A stretch of 64,000 bases of DNA from an uncultured Eubacteriales bacterium (GCA_900314845.1 OMWV01000037.1:186001-250000); one strand, 5' to 3'. Positions 9,185 to 18,353 are shown, counted from the stretch's first letter. Notes: generated from the letters alone by a model not told the origin. A program made the numbers and translations.

Positions 9185-10543
9185 ATGAGAAAAAACAGTG
9201 TTAAAAATACAAGGATAAACGGTGAGGTCCGCAGGGAGCTCAGCAGGATCATATCCCGTGATATCAAGGATCCGCGCGTAAGCGGGATGACATCCGTGAC
9301 AGACGTATTTGTCTCTCCCGACCTCAAGACATGTAAGGTATATATCAGCGTATTTGGCGATGAAAAGAGCCGAGAAGATACACTGAACGGGCTCAGAAAC
9401 GCTGAAGGCTACATAAGGCGTGCTCTTGCCCACACAGTAAACTTACGCAACACTCCGGAACTTAACTTTATCATGGATCAGTCTATAGAATACGGCGTCA
9501 ATATGTCAAAACACATTGACAAAGTGATAGAGGCAGACGAGAAAGCTGAGAGACAGGCGCAGGAAAATGCGAAAAAACTCAAAAGGGAAGAATGTCACAA
9601 GATACTCGACTGCCTGGATCAGGCTCAGACAATAGTCATCTCCGGCCATACAAGGCCGGACGGCGACTGTGTCGGATCCTGCCTGGCCATGTATCACTAT
9701 ATAAAGGACAACTACCCGGAAAAGGATGCTCAGGTCAGACTGGAAGAAGTTCCTGAAAGCTACCGGATCATTCCCGGCGCAAAGGACGTGATCTGTGAGC
9801 CGGCAGACGATGAGACCGTTGACCTTTTTATATCCCTTGACTGCAGCGATGCCCAGAGACTGGCATCCAATCAGGCCTGCTTTGAATCAGCAGAATATAG
9901 GATCAATATAGACCATCACGCAAGCGACAAGGGATTTGCCGATGAAAACATCATTTTCCCCGGCGCAAGTTCAACCTGTGAGGTCCTGTGCGATGTCTTC
10001 GATCACGAGAAGATATCAGAAGAGACGGCATATGCTCTCTACGCGGGCATCATCTGCGACAGCGGCGTCTTCAAATACAGCTGCACGGGCAGTCATACGA
10101 TGGAACTGGCGGGCATGCTGATGGACAAGGGGATCCCCTATACGGACATCGTAGACAAGGTCTTCTATGAGAAGACATATATCCAGAATAAGACAATGGG
10201 CTGGTGTCTTATGAACAGTAAACTCAGCCCTGACGGCAAAATCATCTCCTGCCTGATCAGCAGGGAGCAGATGGCAGAGCTTGGCGCCTCCCACTCGGAT
10301 CTGGAAGGCATCGTCTCCCAGATGAAGCTGACAAAGGGCACAGAGATGTCTATGCTTGTCTCCGAGAATGCTCAGGGAGAGTACAGACTCAGCCTGCGCT
10401 CCTCCGGCAGGGTAGATGTGATGAAGATCGCCGAGCGCTTTGACGGCGGCGGACACGCGGCAGCGGCCGGAGCAACACTTAAGGGCGATATCCCTTCCAT
10501 CATGGAACAGATCGCCGGCATGGCCTCGGAGCAGCTTTACTGA
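9185..10543 (+). CDS. RbfA fused to NrnA-type DHH phosphoesterase
   Basis: One 452-residue frame holds two proteins usually made separately. Residues 1 to about 118 are ribosome-binding factor A: RKNSVKNTRINGEVRRELSRI, DIKDPRVSGMTSVTDVFVSPDL, ELNFIMDQSIEYG. A charged helical linker (about 114-138) leads to a DHH/DHHA1 phosphoesterase of the NrnA type, with SGHTRPDGDCVGS near 153-165, the NIDHH signature near 241-245, and a C-terminal GRVDVMKIAERFDGGGHAAAAGA. NrnA degrades short RNA oligomers and pAp. ATG 9185 is preferred over ATG 9167 because GGAAAGG lies 9 bases upstream and RbfA proteins begin MRKN. No stop or in-frame ATG is present at the junction. Confidence 0.9.
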   Translation: MRKNSVKNTRINGEVRRELSRIISRDIKDPRVSGMTSVTDVFVSPDLKTCKVYISVFGDEKSREDTLNGLRNAEGYIRRALAHTVNLRNTPELNFIMDQSIEYGVNMSKHIDKVIEADEKAERQAQENAKKLKREECHKILDCLDQAQTIVISGHTRPDGDCVGSCLAMYHYIKDNYPEKDAQVRLEEVPESYRIIPGAKDVICEPADDETVDLFISLDCSDAQRLASNQACFESAEYRINIDHHASDKGFADENIIFPGASSTCEVLCDVFDHEKISEETAYALYAGIICDSGVFKYSCTGSHTMELAGMLMDKGIPYTDIVDKVFYEKTYIQNKTMGWCLMNSKLSPDGKIISCLISREQMAELGASHSDLEGIVSQMKLTKGTEMSMLVSENAQGEYRLSLRSSGRVDVMKIAERFDGGGHAAAAGATLKGDIPSIMEQIAGMASEQLY

Positions 10544-11475
10544 TGATCAACGGGATGATAAATGTCTACAAGGAGAGGGGATATACGTCGCATGACGTTG
10601 TCGCCCGCCTCCGGGGGATCCTGGGGCAGAAAAAGATCGGTCATACCGGAACTCTTGATCCGGATGCCGAGGGCGTTCTGCCCGTCTGTCTCGGCACTGC
10701 GACAAAGCTTTCTGATATGATCACAGCCTCCCGAAAGACATACCAGGCTGTGATCCGGCTGGGCATCACGACAGATACGCAGGATATGAGCGGAAATGTG
10801 CTGACAGAAAAAGAAGTGACATGCAGCCCGAATGAGTTCCGGCAGGCAGCCGCATCCTTCGTCGGCAGCTATGACCAGATCCCTCCCATGTACTCAGCCA
10901 TAAAAGTCGGCGGCAAAAAGCTTTATCAGCTGGCGAGGGCCGGCAAAACAATAGACAGAAAACCGCGGCATGTCAGCATATTCCGTATAGATGTAGAATC
11001 TGTTGATCTCCCGCTTGCGGTAATGACGATCCACTGTTCAAAGGGAACCTATATCCGGACTCTTTGTCACGATATAGGAGAAAGGCTGGGATGCGGTGCC
11101 TGCATGCAGGCACTTGTGCGGACCCAGACAGGAATTTTCACCCTGCAGGATGCTGTCAGACTGGAGGAGATCGAGAGGCTTGCCGGGGCGGACAGGAAGG
11201 CTCTTTTGGAGCTGATCATACCTGTAGAGAGAATACTTGGAGACCTGGCGCCGGTCTATTCCGGCAGCCGGCAGACAGACGTCCTCCTCCACAACGGAGC
11301 CAGGCTTGAGGGCAGACAGCTCTCCTGCCCGGGAAAAGAGCCGGAAGACGGACAGCTTTTCCGGGCCTACGACAGCAGCCATTCTTTTATAGCTGTCTAT
11401 CAGTATATAGAGGCTCAGGACAGTTTCAGAAACTATAAAATGTTTTACAGACAAGAGGAGCTGAGATCAAAATGA
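10543..11475 (+). CDS. truB: tRNA pseudouridine(55) synthase TruB
   Basis: TruB (310 residues) makes pseudouridine 55 in the T-loop of tRNAs. It begins MINGMINVYKERGYTSHDVV and carries the catalytic motif GHTGTLDPDAEGVL with Asp39. TYQAVIRLGITTDTQD, MYSAIKVGGKKLYQLARAG and CSKGTYIRTLCHDIG follow. Its ATG overlaps the stop of the rbfA-nrnA gene, and its own end overlaps ribF by 4 bases, so the three are translationally coupled. Confidence 0.96.
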   Translation: MINGMINVYKERGYTSHDVVARLRGILGQKKIGHTGTLDPDAEGVLPVCLGTATKLSDMITASRKTYQAVIRLGITTDTQDMSGNVLTEKEVTCSPNEFRQAAASFVGSYDQIPPMYSAIKVGGKKLYQLARAGKTIDRKPRHVSIFRIDVESVDLPLAVMTIHCSKGTYIRTLCHDIGERLGCGACMQALVRTQTGIFTLQDAVRLEEIERLAGADRKALLELIIPVERILGDLAPVYSGSRQTDVLLHNGARLEGRQLSCPGKEPEDGQLFRAYDSSHSFIAVYQYIEAQDSFRNYKMFYRQEELRSK

Positions 11476-12404
11476 TGATTTACAGTGATCTGGAAAATGT
11501 AAGACTGCATCACACAGCAGTGGCGCTGGGCAAATTTGACGGCATGCATAAGGGGCACCAGCTCCTCTTTGACAAGCTTGCATCCTACAAAGCCAGAGGC
11601 CTTATGACTGTGATCTTTACATTTTCTTTTCATCCTGCAAGCCTTCTCACAGGGAAAAGACAGCAGGTTATTTATACACGCGAAGAAAAGCGCAGGATCC
11701 TATCCACATTCGGCGCAGATGTACTGGTAGAATTCCCCTTTACAAAGGAAACAGCCCACATGCTCCCGGGCGATTTCATAAAAAATGTGCTGGTAGATAC
11801 TCTCGGCGCGCAGGCTGTCGTTGTCGGCAATGATTTTCACTTCGGCTATCAGCGCAGCGGAGATGTCGCCTTTCTACGGGAAAATGCCGAAAAATATGCC
11901 TATACGGTCGACAGCCAGGAAAAAGTCTGTTTTGAGGGGGCTGAGATCAGCGCGACCCGCATCCGGGAAGAGATTTCTCAGGGCAATATGGAAGAGGCCT
12001 ATGAGATGCTGGGCAGAAGATACAGCGTCAGCGGCGTCGTCGTGCACGGCAAGGGAAATGGCAGGACGATCGATATGCCGACGGCAAACCTGATCCCCGA
12101 ATCGGAAAAACTCCTGCCGCCTGACGGAGTCTATGTCTCCCGCACGCGCATAAATGATCTGCCCGATGCTTTTGATTCTGTAACAAATATAGGGACAAAT
12201 CCGACAGTGGGAGCCAACAATCTCAGAAGCATCGAGACATTCCTGCTGAACTTTGACGGCAATCTCTATGGTCAGAACATATCCGTTGAGCTTTATAAAA
12301 AGCTGAGGGATGAAGAGACATTCAGCAGTCTGAGCACGCTTAAGGCGCAGATGAAGGTAGATATCATGAATGCTGAGGATTATCTGAGGAGCCTGAAAAA
12401 ATGA
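11472..12404 (+). CDS. ribF: Bifunctional riboflavin kinase/FAD synthetase
   Basis: RibF (310 residues) phosphorylates riboflavin to FMN and adenylylates FMN to FAD. The N-terminal nucleotidyltransferase domain has GKFDGMHKGHQ (first position K rather than the common N), VVGNDFHFGYQRSGD and ISATRIREEISQGN. The C-terminal kinase domain has GRRYSVSGVVVHGKGNGRTIDMPTANL and IGTNPTVG. Both domains look complete. It provides the cofactors used by the flavin enzymes at 22-33 kb. It overlaps truB and maf by 4 bases each. Confidence 0.95.
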   Translation: MMIYSDLENVRLHHTAVALGKFDGMHKGHQLLFDKLASYKARGLMTVIFTFSFHPASLLTGKRQQVIYTREEKRRILSTFGADVLVEFPFTKETAHMLPGDFIKNVLVDTLGAQAVVVGNDFHFGYQRSGDVAFLRENAEKYAYTVDSQEKVCFEGAEISATRIREEISQGNMEEAYEMLGRRYSVSGVVVHGKGNGRTIDMPTANLIPESEKLLPPDGVYVSRTRINDLPDAFDSVTNIGTNPTVGANNLRSIETFLLNFDGNLYGQNISVELYKKLRDEETFSSLSTLKAQMKVDIMNAEDYLRSLKK

Positions 12405-12985
12405 GAAGGATCATTCTTGCCTCAGCCTCTCCCAGAAGACGCCAGCTTCTTGAGCAGGCAGGCATAAAATTCGAACTGATGACAAGTACAGAGGAAGAGA
12501 CTGCCCAGGGAGAGAGTCCTCAGGAGACTGTCATGATGCTCTCCCGCCGGAAGGCTGAGAATGTTGAAAAAAGGACATGGGGAGACCGCACGATCATAGG
12601 AGCGGATACCGTAGTTGCCATAGATGGTAAGATCCTGGGCAAACCGGCGGATGACGAACAGGCCCTTGCCATGCTGACCATGCTCCAGGGGAATGTGCAT
12701 CAGGTCTACACCGGTGTCACGATCATAGAAGACAGAAAGGGCTCACGCAATATACATACATTTTACAGGAAAACAGATGTCGAGATGTACCCGGAAGATG
12801 AGCCTGTTCTTCGAAAATATATAGCCACGGGAGAAGGAAGAGACAAAGCCGGTTCCTATGCCATTCAGGGCTTAGGGGCTGTCTTCGTAAGATCTATCTG
12901 CGGCGATTACAACAATGTAGTAGGGCTGCCGGCTTCAGAGATCTGGCAGTATCTTTTCGGCAGAAAAAACAGAGACAGGGGGTAA
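12401..12985 (+). CDS. maf: Maf-like nucleoside triphosphate pyrophosphatase
   Basis: A 194-residue Maf protein that hydrolyses non-canonical or surplus nucleotides (dTTP/UTP-type activity in the YhdE subgroup). It shows the N-terminal ILASASPRRRQLLEQAG, IIGADTVVAIDGKILGKPAD, and VHQVYTGVTI. The C-terminal DKAGSYAIQGLGAVFV segment is also standard. Its ATG overlaps the ribF stop (ATGA). Confidence 0.93.
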   Translation: MRRIILASASPRRRQLLEQAGIKFELMTSTEEETAQGESPQETVMMLSRRKAENVEKRTWGDRTIIGADTVVAIDGKILGKPADDEQALAMLTMLQGNVHQVYTGVTIIEDRKGSRNIHTFYRKTDVEMYPEDEPVLRKYIATGEGRDKAGSYAIQGLGAVFVRSICGDYNNVVGLPASEIWQYLFGRKNRDRG

Positions 12986-12989
12986 GGCT

Positions 12990-14540
12990 GTGCTGGAATA
13001 CAGTGTTGATCTTGAGATCCTATCAGATCTTTATGATGAATACATGAAACATTCCGGTGACGGAGCTGAGACGATTCGCCGGCTCGGCCGAAGCTATGAA
13101 AAATATATACAGGACTACTCCCTGACGGAGGAAAGCATGCGGACGATCCGCATGCTGGCACGGTGCACAGACGAAAAGGATCAGAAAGCAGCCCAGGAAA
13201 GGCTCATCCGAGCCAGAGCCGGCAAGAAGGCCGGACTGAGAAAAGAGAAGCGGGAATACAAAGACTTCTGTTCCCGGTTTTCCGGGGAAACGGCCCTCGC
13301 GCTCAGAAGGCTGCCGGACCTTGTCTTTGGCAGAAGCATTCCCTACCGCCTAAAAAACCGCTGTCTGAATATAGACATCGCCTCCTGTGCCTCATTTTCT
13401 CTCTCTGTAGAATTTTCCGACGTTCTGATAGAAGATGGAAGACATCCAAAGGAAATCGTCATCACCCATCTGAGCGGAGAAGATCTCAGTCAGAGGGAAA
13501 AGGCCATCCGGAGAAATGAAACAGGGCAGGCGGAAGATCCTTCTGTCTACCGCATTTCTTTTATCAACTCCCTCTGCGGGAGGGATTATCCATCCAGGAT
13601 AAGCTCTTTCACCTGCTCAGATATAAAGGGAAGGATCCGGCTTTACGACTATTCATCCTATCCCGGACAGCTTTCTCCGGCATCGGATAAGATCCCCTAC
13701 CGCAGACTCTATTACCTGCTCGACAGTATCATCTATAAGTATGACTGTCTGGCACAGGCCGGCTTAAACGATAAAGAAAAGAATGTCCTTCCTCTTTTCA
13801 GAGTCTTTCATCAGCTGACAGGGCTGTATCTGGACAAAGGATCGCACTCAGGCGCGAGGCCGGATTCTGTGACAGTAGCCAGTGAAGCCGCCTTGCGGAT
13901 CAGCCTGGCCGCTGATGATATGGATCTTACCTGCCGCGTATTGAAGGAAAACGGTTTTCATGATCTGTCATCTGCCCTGAGGGAGGCAAAAGATGACCGC
14001 AAAAAGCTGGGCAGGTTTTATATCTATTATGCCGCGTCAAAGAGGTCGGCTGACCTATACAGCTTTCTTATGGGGCTGATTTCCGGCTGCAGCGAGGGCT
14101 ATAAAAGACATCCCCTGCCTCTTTCCTACCGCAAATTCCATGCGATGACGCGGAAGATGCTGGACAGGGATATGGCCAGAAGAGGATGGTCCGGAAGTTT
14201 TCCGTGTTTTTTTATCAAGAGCAAGGCTGGTAAAATCCCCGTAAAGAGTGTATACTCTAAAAAATATGATTATGAAAATGAGAAATCTTACTACGTTGAT
14301 TTTATGGAATCTGTCTCAGACACATCTTATACCATCATGGCATTGACCGGACAGATCCTGCGCAGGCCGGATGAAGAGGCATCCGATTTCTGCGCGCTGG
14401 ACTGCTGTTTCCTGGATGGGGGGAGAAGGGAAAGCAGAATGTTCGGAAGCATTACCATGAATGGACAGGAGAGTGCGCAGCAGGTACTGGACGCGGCAGT
14501 CCTGATGGCTGAACGCGTAACTAAGTCAGTGAGAGGTTGA
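12990..14540 (+). CDS. Uncharacterised 516-residue protein
   Basis: I do not recognise this family. It starts at a GTG four bases after the maf stop, with GGGGGTAAGG as ribosome site. The protein is soluble-looking, with no signal peptide or membrane segment. The first 100 residues are charged and helical (MRTIRMLARCTDEKDQKAAQERL). A middle beta-rich stretch (about 125-240) includes FSLSVEFSDVLIEDGRHPKEIVITHL and RIRLYDYSSYP. The C-terminus (about 400-500) has CFFIKSKAGKIPVKSVYSKKY and a Cys-containing FCALDCCFLDGG. Codon use matches its neighbours, so it is a real gene. It lies between maf and an LTA-synthase-like gene; no function should be assumed. Confidence 0.75.
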   Translation: MLEYSVDLEILSDLYDEYMKHSGDGAETIRRLGRSYEKYIQDYSLTEESMRTIRMLARCTDEKDQKAAQERLIRARAGKKAGLRKEKREYKDFCSRFSGETALALRRLPDLVFGRSIPYRLKNRCLNIDIASCASFSLSVEFSDVLIEDGRHPKEIVITHLSGEDLSQREKAIRRNETGQAEDPSVYRISFINSLCGRDYPSRISSFTCSDIKGRIRLYDYSSYPGQLSPASDKIPYRRLYYLLDSIIYKYDCLAQAGLNDKEKNVLPLFRVFHQLTGLYLDKGSHSGARPDSVTVASEAALRISLAADDMDLTCRVLKENGFHDLSSALREAKDDRKKLGRFYIYYAASKRSADLYSFLMGLISGCSEGYKRHPLPLSYRKFHAMTRKMLDRDMARRGWSGSFPCFFIKSKAGKIPVKSVYSKKYDYENEKSYYVDFMESVSDTSYTIMALTGQILRRPDEEASDFCALDCCFLDGGRRESRMFGSITMNGQESAQQVLDAAVLMAERVTKSVRG

Positions 14541-14548
14541 TCTTTAAG

Positions 14549-16927
14549 ATGTTAAAAAGGAAGAAGAAAAAAGAAGGCATAACAAAAGCAAGTCTGGTGA
14601 CGGCGATCCTGCTGGCAGCCATTGCTTCTATCTTGTTTTTCTTGTCCATATGGGCCTTTAAGACCTGGACCGGTCTTACCATGGATGAGATCATTTTCCA
14701 TTTGAATGCCCCTCTTGAAGGAACAGGGGACGGGATGATCCAGAGCGGTTTTATCAACACTCTGCTCCCGGCATCCATCGTCATTGCCGCCGATATTATC
14801 ATATTTGCCATATTCCGCAAAAAGAAAAATTTCCGGCGTTTTATCAGTGTGCAGAAGATCCTCAGCGTCGTCCTCATCGCAGTCACATTTGCCTTCAGCT
14901 GGAATAAGCTGGCTCTGGGCTCCTATATCGGCAATCAGCTGAATGTCTCCTCCTATATAGAAGATCATTATAAAGATCCCGCCAAGACAAAGATCACATT
15001 TCCTTCTAAGAAGAGAAATCTGATCTATATCTATCTGGAATCCATGGAGGACACATATTCCGATACAAAAAACGGGGGTGCATTTACCCGCAATACCATA
15101 CCGGAACTGACAAAGCTTTCCGAAGAGAATCAGAACTTCTCCGGAACAAAGGATACGCTCAACGGCGGATATGTCATGCCGGGAGGCACCTACACCATGG
15201 CTGCCATCTTTTCCCAGTCTACCGGTCTGCCCATGAAGGTAAATCTGGGAGACGACTTTACGGACACCCGCGGTTCCTTCAATAACATGGATACCCAGTC
15301 ATCCTTTTTCCCCGGCGTGACCTCTCTGGGCGACGTTCTTGAGGATCAGGGCTACAAGCAGGTCTTTATGCTTGGATCAGACGCCAACTTCGGCGGCCGC
15401 AAGCTCTTTTTCACCGGCCACGGAGATTATGAGATAGATGATTACAACTGGGCTATAGAGAAGGGTCTGATCCCCAGCGACTACTATGTCTTCTGGGGAT
15501 ATGAGGATCAGAAACTTTTTGCCAACGCAAAAAACAGGCTCACGGAACTCGCCAAATCAGATCAGCCTTTCAATTTCACCATGCTGACCGTTGACACTCA
15601 CTTTGAGGATGGCTATGTCTGCAATCTGTGCGGCAATGAATTCGGTTCTAACCAGTACGCCAATGTTATGGCCTGCTCCAGCCGTCAGGTCACGGAATTT
15701 GTCAAGTGGATCCAGAAGCAGGATTTTTATGACAATACGACAATTGTTATCTCCGGAGACCATCTGACGATGGATTCCGATTTCTGCAATGATGTTCCTT
15801 CTGATTACGAGAGGAAGGTATATACTACCTATATTAATCCTGCTGCTCAGCCTGAGCTTGCGGCGAAAAGAGAATATACCACCCTGGACAATTTCCCTAC
15901 AACCCTGGGAGCCCTCGGCTGCAAGATAGAGGGAAACAGGCTGGGACTGGGGACAAACCTTTTCTCATCTGAAAAAACACTTGTCGAGCAGGAGGGATAT
16001 TCCGAACTTTATAAGAATATCGAAAAGCGTTCCAAATTTGTAGAAAAACTGGCAAATATCAATGTCTACAATCAAAGCCTGATGCAGAAGAAGGGCCTGA
16101 CTCCCTCTTCCCTTATCACGGTGGATTCCTTCAGTTCCGAATCAAAGAATATGCAGATCAGCGTATCCGACATTCAGAATGTCTTCGGAAAGATCGCCTC
16201 TGTAAAGGCTACACTTACGGACAGCTCCGGCAAGAGTGTGACTGCGTCCACAGATAAAGAGACCGATGACTCCTACAAGATGAGCCTGGATCTGTCAGGC
16301 ATTGATTATACAGACAGCACGCTGAGTGTTCAGGCTGTAGGCAAGAATGGAAAATCCAGCGATATCGGGCAGGCAACAGGGGACATGAGTATAAAGAGTA
16401 CAAATGTCAACACCTATCTGGGACAGCTGGCAAAGCATCCCGAATACTGCATCCTTCTGGCTGTCAGAGATGACGCCAGCCGGCTTCTTACCCAGCCGAT
16501 AGACGATGGCCTGAAAAATCTGGGCTTTAAAAAATCACTGATCGATCATTTCAGATGGTCTTATTATGGTGTAAAGGCACCTGACGGACTTCTGGGTGAG
16601 GATCTGAGTGAAGAGGAGATCAGCCAGAACGGCTCCCTTCCCGACGGCACACCCTATGCCATCATCAGTCAGGGAGGCAACAGCGGGGCAGGCGGCGCGG
16701 CAGGCCGTTATCTCACCTGTTCCATCAAACTGAATGATATCCAGTATGCTGTTAAGAAGATCGGTCTGAACTTTGTCATTTATGACCCTGACTCTCATAA
16801 AGTAGTCGACAGTGTCTGCTTTAATACAAACGATAAATATACCTGCACACGTGCGGACATTGCCCAGATAGAGAAGGCAGCTGCCCAGCAGGAGACGAAG
16901 GAAAGCGATACGGAGGAAACAAACTGA
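14549..16927 (+). CDS. LTA-synthase-like sulfatase with C-terminal ILEI-like module
   Basis: A 792-residue membrane-anchored phosphoglycerol transferase-like protein. Three hydrophobic segments lie in the first 140 residues. An extracellular sulfatase domain starts near 155 (RNLIYIYLESMEDTYS), with the nucleophile region MPGGTYTMAAIFSQSTG and metal ligands at VDTHFEDGY and ISGDHLTMD. After about residue 515 there is a Ser/Thr-rich Ig-like strand region, then a module with ILLAVRDDASRLLTQPI and, later, GLNFVIYDPDSHKVVDSVC. That module resembles interleukin-like EMT inducer (ILEI/FAM3) domains with the two halves swapped. ATG 14549 is preferred to the TTG at 14537, which abuts the GAGAGG site. 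The gene overlaps arcA. Confidence 0.82.
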   Translation: MLKRKKKKEGITKASLVTAILLAAIASILFFLSIWAFKTWTGLTMDEIIFHLNAPLEGTGDGMIQSGFINTLLPASIVIAADIIIFAIFRKKKNFRRFISVQKILSVVLIAVTFAFSWNKLALGSYIGNQLNVSSYIEDHYKDPAKTKITFPSKKRNLIYIYLESMEDTYSDTKNGGAFTRNTIPELTKLSEENQNFSGTKDTLNGGYVMPGGTYTMAAIFSQSTGLPMKVNLGDDFTDTRGSFNNMDTQSSFFPGVTSLGDVLEDQGYKQVFMLGSDANFGGRKLFFTGHGDYEIDDYNWAIEKGLIPSDYYVFWGYEDQKLFANAKNRLTELAKSDQPFNFTMLTVDTHFEDGYVCNLCGNEFGSNQYANVMACSSRQVTEFVKWIQKQDFYDNTTIVISGDHLTMDSDFCNDVPSDYERKVYTTYINPAAQPELAAKREYTTLDNFPTTLGALGCKIEGNRLGLGTNLFSSEKTLVEQEGYSELYKNIEKRSKFVEKLANINVYNQSLMQKKGLTPSSLITVDSFSSESKNMQISVSDIQNVFGKIASVKATLTDSSGKSVTASTDKETDDSYKMSLDLSGIDYTDSTLSVQAVGKNGKSSDIGQATGDMSIKSTNVNTYLGQLAKHPEYCILLAVRDDASRLLTQPIDDGLKNLGFKKSLIDHFRWSYYGVKAPDGLLGEDLSEEEISQNGSLPDGTPYAIISQGGNSGAGGAAGRYLTCSIKLNDIQYAVKKIGLNFVIYDPDSHKVVDSVCFNTNDKYTCTRADIAQIEKAAAQQETKESDTEETN

Positions 16928-18147
16928 TGCCAGTCTGTGTAAAAAGTGAAGTCGGCCCTCTGAAAAAAGTCCTTCTCCACAGGCCGGGCAGGGAACTTGA
17001 GAAGCTTGTTCCCGGCGATATGGAAAGAATGCTCTTTGATGATATTCCCTACCTGAAAAGAGCTCAAAAAGAACATGACCAGTTTGCCCAGACTCTGAGG
17101 AGCAATGGCGCGGAAGTTGTATATCTCGAGGATCTGCTCGTCCAGGTCCTTGAGAACCCTCTTTTGCGCAGGCATTTCATCAAGCAGCTGATCATGGAAG
17201 CCGGCCCTGCCTCTGAGCGCTTCCGCCATGGTCTTTATGATTATCTTATGGGGATAGAAGATTCCCGCCTGCTTGTCAGCGAAGCCATCTCCGGCGTCGA
17301 CGCTTCCCGGGTCAGAGGAACGAGCCATCCCCTTGTTGACCTGGTGAAAACACACAGGGCATCCGTCCTTGATCCCATGCCCAATCTTTACTTTACAAGA
17401 GATCCATTTGCCATGATCGGCAGCGGAGTCAGTCTGAACAGGATGTATTCCACTGCCCGGAGGCGGGAGACCATACTCGGCCAGTATGTTCTGGAATACC
17501 ATCCCTATTTTGCGGGAAAGATAAAATTTTATTACAGGAGAGACCTCCCCTATAATATAGAAGGAGGGGATATCCTGAATATAGGACCGCACACCGTCAT
17601 GGTCGGGATATCCCAGCGGACAAGCCCGGAAGGAGTAGAAACTCTTGCCGGAAATATTTTTTCCGACCCTGAAAGCGAAATAGACAGCGTGATAGTCCTG
17701 GACATTCCAAGCATGCGCGCTTTTATGCACCTGGATACGGTATTTACCCAGGTCGACGTTGACAAATTCATGGTCTACCCCGGTATTCTCGGAGGGCTCC
17801 ACTGCTATGAGCTCACCCCGGGCACGGAAACGGAACCGGTGAAGGCGAGAGAACTGGATGAATCCCTTCAGAGCATCCTGGCCAGAAAGACAGGTGCCGG
17901 ATCTGCCAGCCTGATAAAATGCGGCGGTGATGACAGGATCGCCTCTGAGAGAGAACAGTGGAATGACGGGTCCAATACCTTGTGCATAGAACCGGGAAAG
18001 GTCATCGTCTATGACAGGAACTATGTCACGAATGAACTTCTGGAAAAGAACAATGTAGAAGTCATAGAGATCCAAAGTTCTGAACTGTCCCGCGGCCGCG
18101 GCGGCCCCCGCTGCATGAGCATGCCTCTCGAGAGAGAACTTCTGTAA
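16927..18147 (+). CDS. arcA: Arginine deiminase
   Basis: ArcA (406 residues) converts L-arginine to citrulline and ammonia, the first step of the arginine deiminase pathway. It shows SEVGPLKKVLLHRPGRELE, NLYFTRDPFAMIG, the substrate motif NIEGGDILNIG, FMHLDTVFTQVD, and the C-terminal nucleophile region GGPRCMSMP with Cys396. The length is that of the family. Its ATG overlaps the stop of the sulfatase gene. Ornithine carbamoyltransferase, carbamate kinase and the antiporter are not in the window, so the rest of the pathway, if present, is elsewhere. Confidence 0.95.
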   Translation: MPVCVKSEVGPLKKVLLHRPGRELEKLVPGDMERMLFDDIPYLKRAQKEHDQFAQTLRSNGAEVVYLEDLLVQVLENPLLRRHFIKQLIMEAGPASERFRHGLYDYLMGIEDSRLLVSEAISGVDASRVRGTSHPLVDLVKTHRASVLDPMPNLYFTRDPFAMIGSGVSLNRMYSTARRRETILGQYVLEYHPYFAGKIKFYYRRDLPYNIEGGDILNIGPHTVMVGISQRTSPEGVETLAGNIFSDPESEIDSVIVLDIPSMRAFMHLDTVFTQVDVDKFMVYPGILGGLHCYELTPGTETEPVKARELDESLQSILARKTGAGSASLIKCGGDDRIASEREQWNDGSNTLCIEPGKVIVYDRNYVTNELLEKNNVEVIEIQSSELSRGRGGPRCMSMPLERELL

Positions 18148-18162
18148 CAGATAAACTTTTCC

Positions 18163-18191
18163 TTGCATATAGGCTGGCATAGTTGTATAAT
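18163..18191 (+). promoter_or_regulatory. Promoter of the riboflavin operon
   Basis: A -35 box TTGCAT (18163-18168) and -10 box TATAAT (18186-18191) are 17 bases apart. Transcription would start near 18198, before a small hairpin (GCTGCTG 18222-18228 with CAGCAGC 18232-18238) and the FMN riboswitch. Confidence 0.75.
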
Positions 18192-18247
18192 AATACTCGG
18201 TGTTAATTTAATAATAAGTCAGCTGCTGATCCAGCAGCGTGAAAACA

Positions 18248-18353
18248 ATCTTCAGGGCAGGGAGAATTTCCCGACCGGCGGTAAAGTCCGCGAGCGCATT
18301 GCACGAACCGGTTAGATTCCGGTACCGACAGTAAAGTCTGGATGAGAGAAGAT
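18248..18353 (+). ncRNA. FMN riboswitch (RFN element)
   Basis: This is a clear RFN aptamer. The closing stem P1 is ATCTTC (18248-18253) with GAAGAT (18348-18353). Between them are the conserved blocks AGGGCAGGG, GACCGGCGGTAAAGTCCGCGAGC, GAACCGGTTAGATTCCGGTACCGACAGT and AAAGTCTGGATGAGAGAA. It binds FMN and here controls the ribD-ribE-ribBA-ribH operon through a downstream terminator. The bases before and in its 5' P1 arm can also pair with that terminator (see findings). Confidence 0.97.

Noticed and set aside
16795-18180. 461-codon open frame on the minus strand
   Set aside because: It is the mirror of arcA, which has complete catalytic motifs. The minus-strand product has no recognisable domain.
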